A DNA stretch of 64,000 bases, from positions 248,001 through 312,000 of the forward strand of contig NZ_JABXOF010000007.1 of NCBI RefSeq assembly GCF_013375155.1, read 5' to 3'. The notes under the pieces are model-generated. The model searched no databases and was not told the DNA's origin. It saw only the letters and a list, made by a program, of their open reading frames with translations. This document shows positions 61,289 to 64,000 of this stretch, one piece after another (the stretch's first letter is position 1; each line of letters starts with the position of its first letter). The translations under genes and the position numbers were made by a program. This stretch comes from Serratia ureilytica (GTDB taxonomy: Bacteria > Pseudomonadota > Gammaproteobacteria > Enterobacterales > Enterobacteriaceae).

Positions 61289-62632
61289 ATGGCTTCACCC
61301 AAGAAAATAGGGCTTATTGCCTGCACCGGCGTAGTCGCCGGTAATATGATGGGGAGCGGGATTGCCTTATTGCCCGCCAACCTGGCGAGTCTCGGATCCA
61401 TCGCCATTTGGGGATGGGTGATCTCGATTATCGGGGCGATGTCGCTGGCCTACGTGTACGCCCGCCTCGCGACCAAAAACCCGCAGCAGGGCGGCCCTAT
61501 CGCCTACGCCGGTGAAATTTCCCCGGCGTTCGGCTTCCAGACCGGCGTGCTTTATTACCATGCCAACTGGATCGGCAACCTGGCCATCGGCATTACCGCC
61601 GTTTCTTATCTCTCCACCTTCTTCCCGGCGTTGAACAACCCGGTGCCTGCCGGCATCGCCTGTATCGCCATCGTGTGGATCTTCACCTTCGTCAACATGC
61701 TGGGCGGGACCTGGGTCAGCCGCTTGACCACCCTGGGCCTGGTGCTGGTGCTGATCCCGGTGATCGTAACCGCCACCCTCGGCTGGCACTGGTTTGACGC
61801 CGCCACCTACCAGGCTAACTGGAATACCTCCGGCACCACCGACAGCCATGCGGTCATCAAAAGTATTCTGCTGTGCCTGTGGGCGTTCATCGGCGTGGAA
61901 TCCGCGGCGGTCAGCACCGGCATGGTGAAAAACCCGAAACGCACCGTGCCGCTGGCGACCATGCTTGGCACCGGCCTGGCGGGCATCATCTACATCGCCG
62001 CCACCCAGGTGATCAGCGGCATGTTCCCGGCGTCTGAAATGGCCGCCAGCGGCGCGCCGTTCGCCATCAGCGCCTCGGCGATTATGGGCAACTGGGCGGC
62101 ACCGATGGTTTCCGCGTTCACCGCCTTTGCCTGCCTGACCTCGCTCGGGTCATGGATGATGCTGGTCGGCCAGGCCGGGGTGCGCGCCGCCAACGACGGC
62201 AACTTCCCGAAAGTGTACGGCGAGCTGGATAAAAACGGCATTCCGAAAAAAGGCCTGCTGCTCGCGAGCTGCAAAATGACCGCGCTGATGGTGCTGATCA
62301 CCCTGATGAGCTCCGCCGGCGGCAAGGCTTCCGATCTGTTCGGCGAGCTGACCGGCATCGCGGTGCTGCTGACCATGCTGCCTTACTTCTACTCCTGCGT
62401 AGACCTGATTCGCTTCGAAGGGGTCAACGTGCGCAACCTGCTGAGCCTGATCGCTTCGGTGTGCGGCTGCGGCTTCTGCTTCATCGCGCTGATGGGCGCC
62501 AACTCTTTCGAACTGTCCGGCACCTTTATCATCAGCCTGATTATCCTGATGTTCTACGCCCGGAAAATGAATACCCGCCAGGCTGCCAATGCAGCGGCGG
62601 TCGATGAAAACACCACGGCCAAAGCGCACTGA
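61289..62632 (+). CDS. cadB: CadB, cadaverine/lysine antiporter
   Basis: CadB exchanges internal cadaverine for external lysine, completing the proton-consuming acid-resistance cycle with CadA. The 447-residue APC-family transporter has about 12 membrane segments. It begins MASPKKIGLIACTGVVAGNMMGSGIALLPANLASLG, carrying the helix 1 GxxxGSGI substrate motif. AFIGVESAAVSTGMVKNPKRTVP and GVRAANDGNFPKVYGE follow. ATG 61289 is preceded by AGGAG. An open frame back to 61250 is rejected. cadA starts 95 bp after the stop. Confidence 0.97.
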   Translation: MASPKKIGLIACTGVVAGNMMGSGIALLPANLASLGSIAIWGWVISIIGAMSLAYVYARLATKNPQQGGPIAYAGEISPAFGFQTGVLYYHANWIGNLAIGITAVSYLSTFFPALNNPVPAGIACIAIVWIFTFVNMLGGTWVSRLTTLGLVLVLIPVIVTATLGWHWFDAATYQANWNTSGTTDSHAVIKSILLCLWAFIGVESAAVSTGMVKNPKRTVPLATMLGTGLAGIIYIAATQVISGMFPASEMAASGAPFAISASAIMGNWAAPMVSAFTAFACLTSLGSWMMLVGQAGVRAANDGNFPKVYGELDKNGIPKKGLLLASCKMTALMVLITLMSSAGGKASDLFGELTGIAVLLTMLPYFYSCVDLIRFEGVNVRNLLSLIASVCGCGFCFIALMGANSFELSGTFIISLIILMFYARKMNTRQAANAAAVDENTTAKAH

Positions 62633-62662
62633 TTCGCGTCCGCTGACCGACTGAATTTACCC

Positions 62663-62709
62663 AGCCCCTTTCTTTCCGACCTGTCAGCCGCGACGGGAAG
62701 GGGCTTGCT
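62663..62709 (+). other. Intercistronic stem-loop between cadB and cadA
   Basis: AGCCCCTT (62663-62670) can pair with AAGGGGCT (62698-62705), followed by TGCTTTG. The large loop suggests at most partial termination. It could lower or stabilise one cistron relative to the other. Confidence 0.4.
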
Positions 62710-62727
62710 TTGCCAGGAGAAATGCAT

Positions 62728-64000
62728 ATGAACGTTATCGCCATCATGAATCACATGGGTGTCTACTTCAAAGAAGAGCCTATCCGTGAACTGCATCAGG
62801 CGCTGGAAAGTCTGGATTTCCGCATCGTTTACCCTAACGATCGCGAAGACCTGCTGAAACTGATCGAGAACAACGCCCGTCTGTGCGGGGTGATCTTCGA
62901 CTGGGACAAATACAATCTGGAGCTGTGCGAAGAGATCAGCCAGCTGAACGAATACATGCCGCTGTACGCATTCGCCAACACCTATTCCACGTTGGACGTC
63001 AGCCTGAACGATCTGCGCATGCAGGTGCGCTTCTTCGAGTATGCGCTCGGCGCGGCAACCGACATCGCCGCCAAGATCAAACAGAACACCGACGAGTATA
63101 TCGACACCATCCTGCCGCCGTTGACCAAGGCGCTGTTCAAATACGTGCGCGAAGGCAAATACACTTTCTGTACGCCGGGCCACATGGGCGGCACCGCGTT
63201 CCAGAAAAGCCCGGTGGGCAGCCTGTTCTACGATTTCTTCGGCCCGAACACCATGAAGTCGGATATTTCGATTTCGGTGTCCGAACTGGGATCGTTGCTG
63301 GATCACTCCGGCCCGCACAAAGAGGCGGAAGAGTACATTTCCCGCGTGTTCAACGCAGAACGCAGCTACATGGTGACCAACGGCACCTCCACCGCCAACA
63401 AGATCGTCGGCATGTATTCGGCGCCGGCGGGCAGCACGGTGCTGATTGACCGTAACTGCCACAAATCGCTGACTCACCTGATGATGATGAGCGACATCAC
63501 GCCGATCTACTTCCGCCCGACCCGCAATGCCTACGGCATCCTCGGCGGCATTCCGCAGAGCGAGTTCCAGCGCGCCACCATCGCCAAACGCGTGAAGGAG
63601 ACCCCGAACGCTACCTGGCCGGTGCATGCGGTGATCACTAACTCCACCTATGACGGCCTGCTGTACAACACCGACTTTATCAAGAACACTCTGGACGTGA
63701 AGTCGATCCATTTCGACTCCGCCTGGGTGCCTTACACCAACTTCCATCCGATCTATAAAGGCAAGTGCGGCATGAGCGGCGGCCGCGTGGAGGGCAAGGT
63801 GATCTACGAAACCCAGTCCACCCACAAACTGCTGGCGGCCTTCTCGCAGGCTTCGATGATTCATGTGAAGGGCGATATCAACGAAGAGACCTTCAACGAA
63901 GCCTACATGATGCACACCACCACTTCGCCGCACTACGGCATCGTGGCGTCGACCGAAACCGCCGCGGCGATGATGAAAGGCAACGCCGGCAAGCGCCTGA
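62728..64000 (+). CDS. cadA: CadA (LdcI), inducible lysine decarboxylase (3' end outside window)
   Basis: CadA is the acid-induced lysine decarboxylase; it consumes a proton per lysine and makes cadaverine for export by CadB. The frame is open to the right edge with 424 complete codons of about 715. The N-terminal wing domain begins MNVIAIMNHMGVYFKEEPIR. Arg97, reported to contact ppGpp in the E. coli enzyme, is present in DLRMQVRFFEY. The PLP core includes GSLLDHSGPHKEAEEYISRVF and the cofactor lysine at 367 (ETQSTHKLLAAFSQ). AGGAG at 62715-62719 selects ATG 62728 over the in-frame ATG at 62722. The cadB neighbour fixes the identity as cadA rather than ldcC. Confidence 0.96.
   Translation, partial: MNVIAIMNHMGVYFKEEPIRELHQALESLDFRIVYPNDREDLLKLIENNARLCGVIFDWDKYNLELCEEISQLNEYMPLYAFANTYSTLDVSLNDLRMQVRFFEYALGAATDIAAKIKQNTDEYIDTILPPLTKALFKYVREGKYTFCTPGHMGGTAFQKSPVGSLFYDFFGPNTMKSDISISVSELGSLLDHSGPHKEAEEYISRVFNAERSYMVTNGTSTANKIVGMYSAPAGSTVLIDRNCHKSLTHLMMMSDITPIYFRPTRNAYGILGGIPQSEFQRATIAKRVKETPNATWPVHAVITNSTYDGLLYNTDFIKNTLDVKSIHFDSAWVPYTNFHPIYKGKCGMSGGRVEGKVIYETQSTHKLLAAFSQASMIHVKGDINEETFNEAYMMHTTTSPHYGIVASTETAAAMMKGNAGKRL

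Overview
The window is a stretch of conserved chromosome from a G+C-rich member of the Enterobacterales. The proteins align closely, nearly end to end, with what I recall of their Escherichia coli counterparts. Base composition, the gene-order differences listed below, and a cadCBA locus lying next to ldcC suggest Serratia (S. marcescens-like) or a near relative. That assignment is inference from memory, not from a search. I see no prophage, insertion sequence, CRISPR array or integron.

Region 1 (1-19.9 kb) follows E. coli order around recBCD. It holds recB (5' end outside the window), recD, argA convergent with recD, amiC, three identical initiator tRNA genes, mltA, tcdA, csdE-csdA, ygdI, the sRNA gcvB divergent from gcvA, ygdD-rlmM, xni, ppnN, queF, syd and the sRNA csrB. 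Two global post-transcriptional regulators are encoded here: GcvB (amino-acid uptake) and CsrB (CsrA sponge). CsrB has UvrY-type inverted repeats far upstream.

Region 2 (19.9-31.5 kb) departs from the E. coli order. A metabolite transporter of the major facilitator superfamily sits between csrB and yqcC. A 6 kb alpha-2-macroglobulin-like gene plus pbpC (penicillin-binding protein 1C) separate yqcC from truC-yqcA.

Region 3 (31.5-60 kb) corresponds to E. coli minute 4. On the minus strand are yaeH, dapD, glnD and map. On the plus strand are rpsB-tsf, pyrH, frr, dxr and the long envelope/replication block uppS-cdsA-rseP-bamA-skp-lpxD-fabZ-lpxA-lpxB-rnhB-dnaE-accA, then ldcC and yaeR. This block couples isoprenoid carrier, phospholipid, outer-membrane protein, lipid A and fatty-acid synthesis with DNA polymerase III alpha. 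Between dxr and uppS lies a promoter-structured RNA-terminator arrangement with no coding gene; it is the best candidate here for something undescribed.

Region 4 (59.3-64 kb) is the acid-stress lysine decarboxylase system cadC-cadB-cadA; cadA is cut by the window edge. With ldcC only 6 kb away, the two decarboxylase paralogues share long stretches of identical DNA, which suggests gene conversion.

Start codons were set by ribosome-binding sites and family alignment, and several are GTG or TTG. Comparisons with E. coli sequences are from memory. Coordinates of RNA 5' ends and promoters are estimates.
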